From Byssothecium circinans (taxonomy: Eukaryota; Ascomycota; Dothideomycetes; Pleosporales; Massarinaceae): a DNA stretch of 10,906 nucleotides. The stretch lies in NCBI GenBank assembly GCA_010015675.1, contig ML977088.1:1-10906 (forward strand). Reading direction: 5' to 3'. The notes beneath the pieces were generated by a model that was given only the letters and a program-made list of their open reading frames with translations, was not told where the DNA came from and ran no database searches. A program made the position numbers and the translations under genes. Shown in pieces: positions 1 to 8,088 of this stretch (positions are counted from its first letter, which is position 1; the number at the start of each line of letters is the position of its first letter).

Positions 1-95
1 CTAACCCTAACCCTAACCCTAACCCTAACCCTAACCCTAACCCTAACCCTAACCCTAACCCTAACCCTAACCCTAACCCTAACCCTAACCCTAAC
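1..95. repeat. Telomere repeat tract (CCCTAA)n, chromosome end
   Basis: The window begins with a perfect, unbroken array of the hexamer CCCTAA (about 16 copies), ending in CTAAC before the sequence changes to CTGTATTTTT. This is the C-rich strand of a TTAGGG telomere, read from the chromosome tip inward, so left is the physical chromosome end. TTAGGG is the standard telomere of filamentous ascomycetes, and also of vertebrates and others. There are no variant repeats within the array. The hexamer contains neither CpA nor TpG, so a CpA-directed mutation process such as RIP would have no target here, unlike in the rest of the window. Confidence 0.97.
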
Positions 96-1560
96 TGTAT
101 TTTTAAACTTATACTACCTTATTTTTTATTAAACTTCTACTAATAGTTCTACTTTACTTTTTATTTCTTATCCTTTTTATCTATCTAGATAAAATATCTG
201 TATTTATTTTCTATTCTTTTTTTTCTCTTTATACTACTTCTAACTTATAACCTTTAATCTAATATCTTCTACTACTATTTTATTTTTAACTTAACCCTCT
301 CTTATATTTATATCCCTAACCCCCTCTTATATTTATATCCTTACCTTTTTATTTACTTATATCTTGAACCTGTTCTTTTTTACATACTCTTTCTATCTTT
401 TTTTTAATGACCCTTTCTTTCTCTTTTTTTTTATAACTTTCTTCTTTTTACCTTTCCTCTCATTCTACTACTATCTGCTTTTTTTCTTTTCTTTCCTAAT
501 GAATATCTATTTTTTACTTTTATTTTATTCCTAACTAGTTAAATAACTTTATATCTTTCTTTTTTTTTTTCCTTTCTTTTATATTTTACTTTATATAACT
601 TTTATAAGTAACTAAATATTATATTCTATCTTTACTTTTTCTACTTATCCTTTTCGACTAAAATCCTTTATACTTAATTCTTATCTAACTTTATTTTATA
701 GATTTAAAATTTCCCTTTACTCTTTATTCTATTATCTATAACTTAACTTTATACTACTTTTTTCTAACCTATTCTTTACTTTATTTTATTTTTACTTTCT
801 TATCTTCTATACTACTTTATTATTATTACTTAACTTTTATAAATATCTTAAATATCTTTTTTATACTTTTCTACTATTACTCTACTATAATCTTTTATTT
901 GTCTCTTAATTCTCTTTTCTCTTTATACTACTTCTAACTTCTAACCTCTAACTTCTAATATCTTTAATTCTTAACCTACTTTTTTTATTTATATCCTTAC
1001 CTCTTTTTCTTACATTCTTACCTCTTTGTTTTATATTCTTACCTCTTTATTTTATATTCTTACCTCTTTCTTTTATATATCCCTAACTCTTTCTTTTTTA
1101 TATCCCTAACTCTTTATTTTATATATCTCTAACCCTTTCTTTTATATCTCCTTAACCCTTTCTTTTATATCTCCCTAACCTTACCCTTTATATCTCCCTA
1201 ACCCTACCCTTTGTATCTCCCTAACCCTACCTTTTATATCTCCCTAACCCTACCCTTTATATCTCTTACTCTTCTTTTTATATTATTTTATATTCTATGC
1301 CTTTTTTTTTTTTTACTTATATTCTAATTATCTTTTACTTTCTCCTAACTTATATATTCTTATTACTCCCTATCCCTTAATTTTATATTATATTCTAAAT
1401 AACTTTATTTATACTTTATTCTACTTTCTTTTTTTATTCCTTACTTATTTACCTTTTATCTTTATACTCTTGTTTATTTTTCTATTTTCTTATCTTAAAC
1501 TTTATTTTTTTTACTTAATTCTTACCTCTACTTCTCTTATATTCCTCTCTATTATACTAT
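96..1560. other. G-poor, AT-rich subtelomeric spacer
   Basis: There is no gene here. The + strand is made almost entirely of T, A and C: by eye count about 18 G occur in 1,465 bases, while C stays common. CpA is also nearly absent (about three cases: TTACATAC, TCATTC and TTACATTC). Short words such as CTAAC, CTTAAC, CTTATAC and TATCCCTAAC recur throughout. One block is duplicated: TATACTACTTCTAACTT occurs at about 230-250 and again at about 925-945. The composition equals that of the telomeric C strand (no G, no CpA) and continues its strand bias up to the helicase pseudogene. It may be decayed telomere-derived sequence; a simple low-complexity origin is not excluded. Confidence 0.85.
1010..1270. 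repeat. Degenerate 21-24 bp tandem repeat with telomere-like core
   Basis: About 11 to 12 units follow one another, each a TTATAT or TTATATTC head followed by a C/T-rich core. The cores change along the array: CTTACCTCTTT in the first units, CCCTAACTCTTT next, CTAACCCTTTC after that, and finally CCCTAACCCTACC in the last four units (about 1180-1262). The head is well conserved, so this is a genuine tandem array and not just low complexity. The last units contain two adjacent telomere-like words. A smaller similar pair lies at about 300-350 (TATATTTATATCCCTAAC). Confidence 0.75.
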
Positions 1561-2289
1561 AGTATTATACCTTCTTTTAAATAATATCACCTTCATTGTA
1601 ACTACTATTGCGTTGCTAAAGTATTCACCCTATATTTGCTGCTTATGCCGTTTCCCTAGCTATACGGCGTACTCCTGCTACTCTCCACTAAGCTCCCCCT
1701 TGTATCCACACCCTTAAATCATCTGAATCCCCATCTCTACCTTAGCAGCAGCCCTTGCCAGCGGCACTACCACGTTCGGCCATTGACATTAATTGCGGAT
1801 ATCCTCCCCCGTCACGTAGTACTTCTGACTGACCTAGCACTGCTGACAGCTATAACTCCTACCTCCGTCGCGTATCCCCCGCCAGAACCTGTCCACCTCT
1901 GCTACAGTCAACCCTAGCTGCGCCCTACACTGCATCATCTTATGCTCCTGCCACTCATCCGTCCCTGCCTCTCCTAATATCTAGCATATTGTACACCCCT
2001 CCCGCATCTCCTCTATCACCCCTTGAACCTGCTCCTACTCTATGCTTGCCTCCCCCTGTGAATCCTGCCACTCGCGAACCCCCTCCCCGCACCTGTCGCA
2101 CCCGGCTGACTTGATATCGTTGCACGCCACCCTCTTGCCGTCTAAGTAGCTGCTTATCAGCCCTCATTGACACCCACCGCTGATCAAGAACATGCCCATC
2201 ACCTGCACATCTAAGTCCTCGCTCTTCCGCTGCATCATCCGCTCTACCTCGCCGTGCTCTACTAAGATTACTAAATCCACCCGCTTACC

Positions 2290-3213
2290 GGCTCATCCTC
2301 TACGCCCACTCTTTTACGCGTAGTCGATCATGCTCCACGGCATCCCTACGTGCAGTATATATACTACCCTAGGAAAGTCCACCCCCATCCCTAGCGCCGA
2401 CGTAGCTACTATGAGCCCTCCGTCCTTGAGCTACTGCTCCAGCCGCTCTACCTGGTCGGGGACCCCGGCGTGATAGTACGCATATTCTAGCGCCTCTGCT
2501 ATGTCCTCGCACTACTTCTTACTGCGATAGTACACGACCCCCTTCTATCCCCTATCCTGCAGTAGCTACTGCTGTCGCCAACCTACTGCCATGGCTATCT
2601 CCTGTAACTTGCCGGGCTCACACCACGACACAAAATACTGAGTATTCGGCCGCATTATGCTCGCTTGGACGTATGTCGTGCACTAGATCAGCATACTACT
2701 GCACAGCTCCACCTCTCGCACTGGTGGGAGCGTTGCCGTAAGCAACACTATTAGGCACGGTAGTAGTTGAAGATTCTTTAACGTCTTCAGCTTTAGCCGC
2801 CAGTCACTTAACGTGAAGATAAGATAACTCTCATCCACTACTACCCACTCTAGTAGCCCCTTGCCGCTTAGCATGTTTGCGTAGCCTAAGAAGTTTCCGT
2901 TACTTATCATGTCACCCGCTACGTCCGCGCTGACTACCACCACGGCTGCTAGGTTGCTCTCGCCATGCTTCCACTCTATGCAGTTAATGCCGCACTTCCG
3001 CATACGGCCTACTAAGTCCTTGATGAGCGCTCAATACGGCACCACCACGACCGTCATCCCGGCGCCCTCTAAGCAAGCCGGCACACTAAACAGCAGACTC
3101 TTGCCTCCGCCCGTTGGAAGCACAATGATAAGCGGCGTCTGTCCGTTGAGTACCGCGTGCAGCGCCTGCTCCTGCTCGACTGATTGGAAGCCAACCTCCT
3201 CTTGACTAAGCAC
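2290..3213 (-). other. RecQ helicase core within the pseudogene
   Basis: The superfamily 2 motifs appear in order. Motif I (Walker A) PTGGGKS, the ATP-binding loop, is at 3097-3117. Motif II reads DESY at 2824-2835, where a DExH box is expected. Motif III TATLPP is at 2722-2739. A motif V-like stretch, SALGMGVDFP, runs from 2400 leftwards. Motif VI is at 2293-2316 and reads stop-K-S-G-R-R-G-stop, where RecQ proteins have Q-x-S-G-R-x-G-R. Walker A is intact, but the His of the DExH box and the Gln and final Arg of motif VI are lost, each explainable by one C-to-T or G-to-A change. Stops at 3031, 2683, 2566, 2545, 2512, 2431, 2314 and 2293 also break the core. Confidence 0.88.
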
Positions 3214-4920
3214 CTGCTGTATTGCCTTCCTAATAGCCTCGTCCTAATCATCTTACGTCTGAGTCCCCTTCCACTATAGTGCCGGCTCTTCCTCCCTAAT
3301 CTCATCTCCACCGCTGCACTCCCGTCTCTTCCCTACCTTGCTTACCTCGCTGCTGCTAGTCCATGCCTCTTTCTGCTCGCCCTCACCCCCTTCAAGCCCC
3401 AAGAAGCGGTGCCACAGCGTGCTGAGCGGCCGGAAAGCTTCAATCAAGCGTATGCTAAGATGCTTGATAATGTCCATCGGCACGCTGTAGTTCCCCACCC
3501 CCATCATTATCATCCGTGCGCTCTGCAGCTTAACTAAGTCTTCCCCCTCCTCGTCCACCTCAGCCTCCTCCGTCTCCCTAATCTTATCTTGATACCCCTT
3601 GCTAAATGACTCCCCGACCACCACCCGGCCGATACTGACGGCCGTGTGCTGGTAGTCCAGCGTGTGTAGCTTGACCCTAAGTCTCTTGCCCGTCTCCCGC
3701 CTAAGCGCTCGCGTCAGTTGATCCATCCCCTACGGCCCCTGCTCGTCAGCCCACACGTAGTCACTGAAGCTGCCGCTAAGCACCTGCACCATTAGATACT
3801 CCTGAAATAGCTGCAAGTACGCTAAGTACATCACCATGACCTGCCTAAGCTGCGGCGGGAGAAAGCGCGGCACTACCTTTGGCTTGTCCTACTGTGACTA
3901 TGACTTGTGATAGCGGACCACGGTCATCACCTGTCCGTCTATAACAAAGATATTGCGGTCCTGCAGCAGCCCGTTCTAATGCCACATCATCATTACTTCT
4001 AACCCCTAACCTGGCTACCTGGACGTCATGTGCACGCAGACCATCAGCAGCGTTAAGAAGCAGTCAACTTGACGCAAGTACTGCTTTACCTGCTTGACGT
4101 TCTACCTGCCATCGCTTGACTAAAGTGTACGGCCTCGCTCGCTCTACTTAGCCTAGGTTAGCATCCACTCTAGCTTGTCCTCAAGATTGTTGTCGCGCTG
4201 TTTGACGAAAGACATGCCTCGCCGGGTGAACGTGACGTTATTAACGATCCACTTAAGCTTAATGATGAACCGATCCTCAGCCTTTACCACCTAGAACAGC
4301 TCCTCTTACAGCATCTACTTGGCTTCGGCCACCATGTCCTGAGCTATCTTGCAGAAATGGCTAATGTAGATCAGTCGGCCGTTCAAGTAGAAGATCCTCT
4401 TGTCTTTTAACTAGTACGCGTTGCCTGAGTTGCTAGCCGTCATCACAACGTACTTGCCGTACGCTAGCAAGCTGATCGCCTCGCTCATCAGACTGTACGA
4501 GCCGTTGGCTAGATACTTCTCTCTCGCATACAAGAAGAGTTCCCGGTCCTCGTCCGTCTGCTCATCACGGCACGCCGCCGGAAGCAGTTTCTCTATGGCG
4601 AGCACTCTTATGCAGTATACCATGCCGGCGAGCATGTACGAGTAGTTCTTTGCCGTGCGCAAGTGATTCGCCTCAGCGTCAATGCCCAATACGGCGAGAA
4701 AGTGAATGAGCCCGCTGCTGAACGGCTGATCACCCACGGACTTAAAGATGAACGATGCAAGTGCGTCAAGCAATGCCTCTAGCCAGGGTTCCTAATTATC
4801 GTTGTCGTTATCGTTAAGCATCTCCCACAGCGTTACTACTAGCTTCTTCTGACGGCCCTTCCAGCAGAACAGCTCGCGCGCATCCTTCATAAGATCCGTC
4901 TCTTCTGTGCGTCCGCTTCA

Positions 4921-5079
4921 ACGGCGCGGGCGGCTGTCCCTATCACTATTACTATCACTTCCGCTGCTGCTACTCCTAGAGCTCTGATTGTCTAAGATGT
5001 CCTCTTCATCCACCCGCTCGCCGTCTACGTCGCTGTTACCGTCTACGTCGCTGTCGCCGTCCTCGCCGCGGCTGCTTCG
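4921..5079 (-). other. Asp/Ser-rich low-complexity linker of the helicase
   Basis: Within the pseudogene frame this stretch encodes repeated D-S-D-V-D-G and N-S-D-V-D-G blocks, a short acidic run, and then alternating Ser/Arg/Asp/Asn ending in R-P-R-R before a TGA. The DNA has an internal direct repeat (GTCTACGTCGCTGT occurs twice, around 5025 and 5041). Such a hydrophilic segment probably separates the N-terminal zinc-finger part from the middle domain. A small internal duplication is the likely origin of the repeated D-V-D-G unit. Confidence 0.6.
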
Positions 5080-5974
5080 TTCTATCCTCGCCTGCTCATC
5101 AGCTACGATGCGCAGAAAGTAGCAGACGAACTTAACCATGTAGCCGGCGTAGCGGGCCTAACTCTCTAGGTTCTGCAGTCAGGCCATCAGCCGTTGATCG
5201 ACCTCCTGCCGCTTTGCACTCTGGAGCCACCGTCTCATTTCCCGTGCAAGCGTTAATAGCCTAACCACGCTCCTCTCCACTAGCAGCTTAACTAGCTTCG
5301 CAGCGCGCTGCAGCTTCACTTCACCCTGATCGGGCAGTTAGATCTGATGTGCGAGATGCGCTAGATTCTACTTCGCGAGATGCTCTAGCCATCCTGTCCG
5401 CTTGAACCAGCCGGTCTTGTCAGTCTTCGCAGCCTCTGCGTCCATTACCTGCGCCTCCTCTTCATGCGCCTGCGTTGTTACCTCCCATTCAGCTAGCCTT
5501 GCACGGATGACGTCGGCCAGCTCGCGGGGGACGGATGACGCGCTGTTATTGACTACTACCTTAATAACGAAATATCGCCGCTGCCTGCCAGCCCAGAAGA
5601 ACGTCTGCACCTTAACTTTCTAAAAAAGCGTGCTCGTATCACCCTTCCATAGCAGCCCGTGCTTACTCTTGCAGTGCTTTCGTAGCCCGTCCTGATTGAT
5701 CGTGATGAAGTTGCAACCTTCCTTAGCGCATTGAAGCCCATTAAGTGGCTCTCCTAACTCCTTGATCAGCGGACCCAGCGGCGGCGGCAGTTTAACGTCC
5801 TTAGGCTTCTTGATCCACCAGTACCTGTAGTGCTCTACAATCCTCTCCCTTTCTTTGCTCGCCATAGCATGATGATCACGCAGATGCGCGTTTAGATTCT
5901 ATACACTGGTAGCATGCTCCCTGCAGACAAGCACCTTGTACTTGCAAAGATACTGAAAGTTTTCTTCTATATTC

Positions 5975-6034
5975 TTAAACGATAGCAGTGATCGGGTTCG
6001 GCTGCCATTTCTCCTGCAGTGGGTTGCGCTTCAT
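5975..6034 (-). other. 19-codon upstream ORF before the helicase start
   Basis: A short ORF starts at the ATG at 6032-6034, encodes MKRNPLQEKWQPNPITAIV and ends at TAA 5975-5977. That is five bases upstream of the inferred helicase start codon and in a different frame. It has no internal stop. Such ORFs are common by chance at this length, so a role as an upstream regulatory ORF or as a spliced first exon is only a possibility. A GTTTAAG...TTTCAG stretch spanning its end resembles intron borders but is only about 28 bases long, shorter than normal fungal introns. Confidence 0.25.
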
Positions 6035-6335
6035 TGTGTTGACGTTGCTGCAGGTGACCGTGCGTCCCAGCAGAACTCTATTGCTGCCAGAGTCTACCCT
6101 CGCCTCAACCGCCACCCAACGCAGAGAGTAGAGCTGCAAGGTGGGGGATCGGTGCTCCTAATGCCGCTGAGCAATAGTTGCCTACAAAATTCGTTCAGAG
6201 AATGTGTCGCTGCGGAGTGGATTATCCCTCCCGTTCCTACGGATCATCCCTATCTGCGCCCCGGATTCGGGCTAGCGACCCTAACGCTAGACCTATTCCG
6301 CCACGGATTAGGCATGATCCGTCGCATCCTCTCGG
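6035..6335. other. GC-rich upstream region of the helicase, no gene recognised
   Basis: This stretch has the same GC-rich composition as the helicase and lies directly upstream of it, so it probably holds its 5' flank and promoter. I see no clear TATA or CCAAT arrangement. A plus-strand reading frame (6152-6349, 65 residues) has no recognisable domain, carries no sign of being a gene and runs into the copia remnant, so I do not call it. The most structured part is the palindrome at 6239-6322, listed separately. Confidence 0.45.
6239..6322. repeat. 84-bp imperfect palindrome centred on ACCCTAA
   Basis: The outer arms are a perfect 9-bp inverted repeat, ACGGATCAT (6239-6247) and ATGATCCGT (6314-6322). 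The inner arms are a perfect 6-bp inverted repeat, CTAGCG (6272-6277) and CGCTAG (6285-6290), around the loop ACCCTAA. Both pairs share almost the same centre (about 6281), and the sequence between them is partly complementary (CCTA, GGA, GG), so this is one interrupted palindrome and not two chance hairpins. It lies about 310 bp upstream of the inferred helicase start and next to the copia junction. It could be a dimeric protein-binding site, a terminal structure of a small element, or a scar. Confidence 0.6.
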
Positions 6336-7456
6336 TTAGGTACGAATAGATAATTGTTTAGAATAATCTTTACATTGTTAAATACAAAGGCTAGTTGTCC
6401 AATTTCTTTAGAGGTAATAAAAGTACTATTTCTCTATTATATTTTTGTAATTTTACTAGTAATAGATCCTTCTAAAAACAAGTTTCAATTATAGACTATA
6501 TGTTGTGAACTACCAGAGTCTAGAATTAGATTAGTACTAGTTTTAATATAGTGTTTTTTAGGTGTATATAATACATATTCCTAATTTTCTTTAAGATTAT
6601 CTAAATCCATTTTATCTTCTTTATCCTTATTTAATAGTAATTTTTTATTACTACTATTAATAGGCTCCTCATTTGGCTTTTTAGGCCTTTCGTAATTAGA
6701 ACTAGTTTTAAACCAATTAGGTTTATTATCTAGAAATAAATACTAATATTTATTAGTATTATAAGTATTAACCTTGCATTTATTACAAAATCTATTACTA
6801 GATTTAGTAACTTTATTACTTTTAGGCTTTCCTCCTAATCTATTATTACTAGTATTAGCTATTAAAGCCTTAGTAGTAGTAATAGAGGATTATCTTCTAC
6901 TTTCATTAATTAAATTAAAAAATAAATTTTCTATATTAATCTTAGTAGAATCCTTATGAAATAATTAAGTTATAGAGGTGACTAAGCCCTCATAACTAGG
7001 AGAAAGATTATTAAGTACCCAAGCTACAATAACTTATTTTAGTATTTTAATATTCTTACTATCTAAACTAGTAGTCAAGAATTTAATTCTATTAAGATAT
7101 TCTTTTATAGAATTAAAACTAGACAAACTAGATTTAAATAGATCCTTTAATAGCAGAAATTCTGCATTAAATCCTTAAGGGCTATATAATTTATATAGTA
7201 GTTCCCAAGCATCCTAAGCTGTTTTACAGTCTTTAATATGAATTAAAGGACCGTCCTTACAAGCTAGAGTAATAGCTAATGTAGCTTTTAAATTAATAGA
7301 TTTATCTATTAGATTTATAGCTATATCATCTCTACCCTGAACTGCTTTATAGCAATTTTCTGCTATTAAAATAGCGCTCATTCTTATTTTCCAAATTTCA
7401 TAATTAGAAATGCCCTTAAGCTTTTCGAAATTAATTAATTTAGATAAAGAACTCAT
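6335..7456 (-). pseudogene. Ty1/copia gag-pol fragment (gag, zinc knuckle, protease)
   Basis: This is the N-terminal part of a copia-type polyprotein. It starts at ATG 7454-7456 (MSSLSKLINFEKLKGISNYE...), typical of copia gag (the F-x-x-L-x-G-x-x-N-Y-x-x-W region). A degraded zinc knuckle lies at 6746-6787. The aspartic protease signature LILDSGSSQH is at 6500-6526, with its catalytic Asp intact. One frame spans the fragment with ten stops (7214, 7175, 7034, 6965, 6890, 6743, 6581, 6485, 6437 and 6434) and no frameshift. Reading ends at ...NNYLFVPN (6335-6355), the segment normally following the protease; integrase and reverse transcriptase are absent because GC-rich helicase-flank DNA begins there. 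In an intact element this protein would form the capsid and process itself; here it is dead. The family call is confident from gag plus protease. Confidence 0.9.
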
Positions 7457-7638
7457 TTTTATCTTATATTTACCTATAAAACAGAATAAATATAGATAAA
7501 TAAATGAGGATTACTTAGAGTAGATAAGATAGAAAAACTATTTAAAAATAGTACTTTCTAAATTGTGGTCACCTCTAGGTTTCTTTTATCCATTTAAGAG
7601 CTATATCTACTAGCCGGCTAGTGATAAGAAGCTTATTC

Positions 7639-7740
7639 GATCAAGGTAGGTAGGAAAATTGATTGAGGTAAGTAGGAAAATCGATCAAGGTAGGTAGGAA
7701 AATCAATCAAGGTAGGTAGGAAAATTGATCAAGGTAGGTA
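7639..7740. repeat. Minisatellite part A, 22-bp period
   Basis: Four full units of 22 bp start at 7639, 7661, 7683 and 7705, plus a partial fifth at 7727. Each carries GATCAAGGTAGGTAGG followed by AAAATT or AAAATC. Variants are GATTGAGGTAAG in unit 2 and AATCAAGG in unit 4, all C/T or G/A changes. The array passes without a break into the 17-bp array, sharing the GGTAGGTAGG core. Confidence 0.93.
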
Positions 7741-7872
7741 GGTAATTAAGGTAGGTAGGTAATTGAGGTAGGTAGGTAATTAAGGTAGGTAGGTAATTAA
7801 GGTAGGTAGGTAATTGAGGTAGGTAGGTAATTAAGGTAGGTAGGTAATTAAGGTAGGTAGGTAATCAAAAAA
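7741..7872. repeat. Minisatellite part B, 17-bp period
   Basis: Seven complete 17-bp units (starts 7741, 7758, 7775, 7792, 7809, 7826 and 7843) and a partial eighth share the form GGTAATTAAGGTAGGTA. They are identical except for one position, which is A in five units and G in two (ATTAAGG or ATTGAGG). The high identity suggests recent expansion. The plus strand carries clustered GG pairs (AAGGTAGGTAGG), which could in principle form weak two-layer G-quadruplexes. The array decays into CAAAAAAATTGG-like sequence after 7870. Confidence 0.95.
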
Positions 7873-8017
7873 ATTGGTCGAAAAATTAGTCAAAAAATTA
7901 AGGCAGGTAATTGAAAAATCGAAATTAGTCAAAAAAATGGTGTATTTTGGAGGGTAGTTGAAAAGATTCTAATAAAAAGTAGATAGGCTAGCTAAAATAA
8001 AGGCAAATATATTAGAA

Positions 8018-8041
8018 GGTTAGAGCTCTAGGCTCATAACC
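8018..8041 (-). other. Candidate copia primer-binding site
   Basis: On the minus strand the sequence reads ...TTTTACA followed by GGTTATGAGCCTAGAGC. This resembles the common copia arrangement in which an LTR ending in ACA is followed by TGGTATCAGAGC, the site complementary to initiator tRNA-Met. Position and orientation agree with the minus-strand gag downstream. Several bases differ from the canonical site, so this is a probable and not a certain call. The segment is also partly self-complementary (GGTTAGAGCTCTAGG). Confidence 0.4.
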
Positions 8042-8088
8042 TGTAAAAGGGTAATAATGAGTAAAGGTAATATAGTAAAAGAAGGTTA
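8042..8088 (-). mobile_element. Candidate LTR 3' edge of the copia element
   Basis: The sequence directly upstream of the candidate primer-binding site ends on the minus strand in ...CCCTTTTACA, so on the plus strand it begins TGTAAAAGGG. LTRs typically start with TG and end with CA. Only 47 bases remain before the pogo-like element begins, so the rest of the LTR would be displaced to beyond 10101. No second LTR is present in the window for comparison, so this stays tentative. Confidence 0.3.

Larger units (their letters stand above)
1555..5970 (-). pseudogene. Telomere-linked RecQ-type helicase, nonsense-riddled pseudogene
   Basis: This is the remnant of a large subtelomeric DNA helicase of the fungal TLH/RecQ type, about 1,470 codons long and pointing at the telomere. 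Numbering is from an inferred start. Residues 1-40 carry Cys/His pairs (CKYKVLVCREH...HLRDHH). Residues 81-104 form a C2H2 finger (C-x4-C-x12-H-x4-H), as in OrsD/DUF3505-type N-termini. Residues about 300-350 are an Asp/Ser-rich linker. Residues 950-1226 are the helicase core. Cys pairs near the C-terminus (CDRC, CTIC, CQQC) resemble a zinc-binding tail. One frame covers the whole length with 42 stops (31 TAG, 6 TAA, 5 TGA) and no frameshift found. Most stops sit where Gln or Trp would be expected. The start is inferred: the codon at 5968-5970 is ATA, probably from ATG. The 3' end is taken at the TAA at 1552-1554. Function is lost; family assignment is firm, exact subfamily less so. Confidence 0.9.
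7457..8041 (-). mobile_element. Probable copia 5' leader region
   Basis: Reading on the minus strand, this lies between a primer-binding-site-like sequence (8018-8041) and the gag ATG at 7456. It is AT-rich and has no coding potential. It contains the composite minisatellite at 7639-7872 and, toward 7930, a decayed A-rich continuation of it. A leader of about 585 bases is long but possible for a copia element. The minisatellite might instead be a separate insertion or a later expansion. Assignment depends on the binding-site call and is inference. Confidence 0.45.

Noticed and set aside
1955..2173. 72-residue minus-strand ORF in another frame
   Set aside because: It starts with GTG and is a shadow. 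The helicase frame next to it gives a family-like sequence (LISSYLDGKRVACNDIKSAG) with Cys pairs.
2909..3205. Plus-strand 98-residue ORF
   Set aside because: It lies antisense to the helicase core with its Walker A motif and has no domain of its own.
5402..5623. Plus-strand 73-residue ORF
   Set aside because: It is an antisense shadow of the helicase frame, with Ser/Ala-rich content typical of a reversed coding region.
1555..5970. Stop-codon reassignment (TAG read as Gln)
   Set aside because: TAG is prevalent, but stops also fall at Trp and Arg positions and include TAA and TGA; the copia and pogo fragments show the same mutation class. RIP explains it more simply.
6330..6345. Telomere healing scar (GGTTAGG) at the copia junction
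   Set aside because: The telomere-like word is in the wrong orientation for a left-end telomere addition and is part of the copia VPN codons (GTACCTAAC).
6152..6349. Plus-strand 65-residue ORF
   Set aside because: It crosses the palindrome and runs into the copia junction; no motif and no support as a gene.
7639..7872. CRISPR-like array
   Set aside because: The repeats are contiguous without unique spacers, and the organism is a eukaryote.
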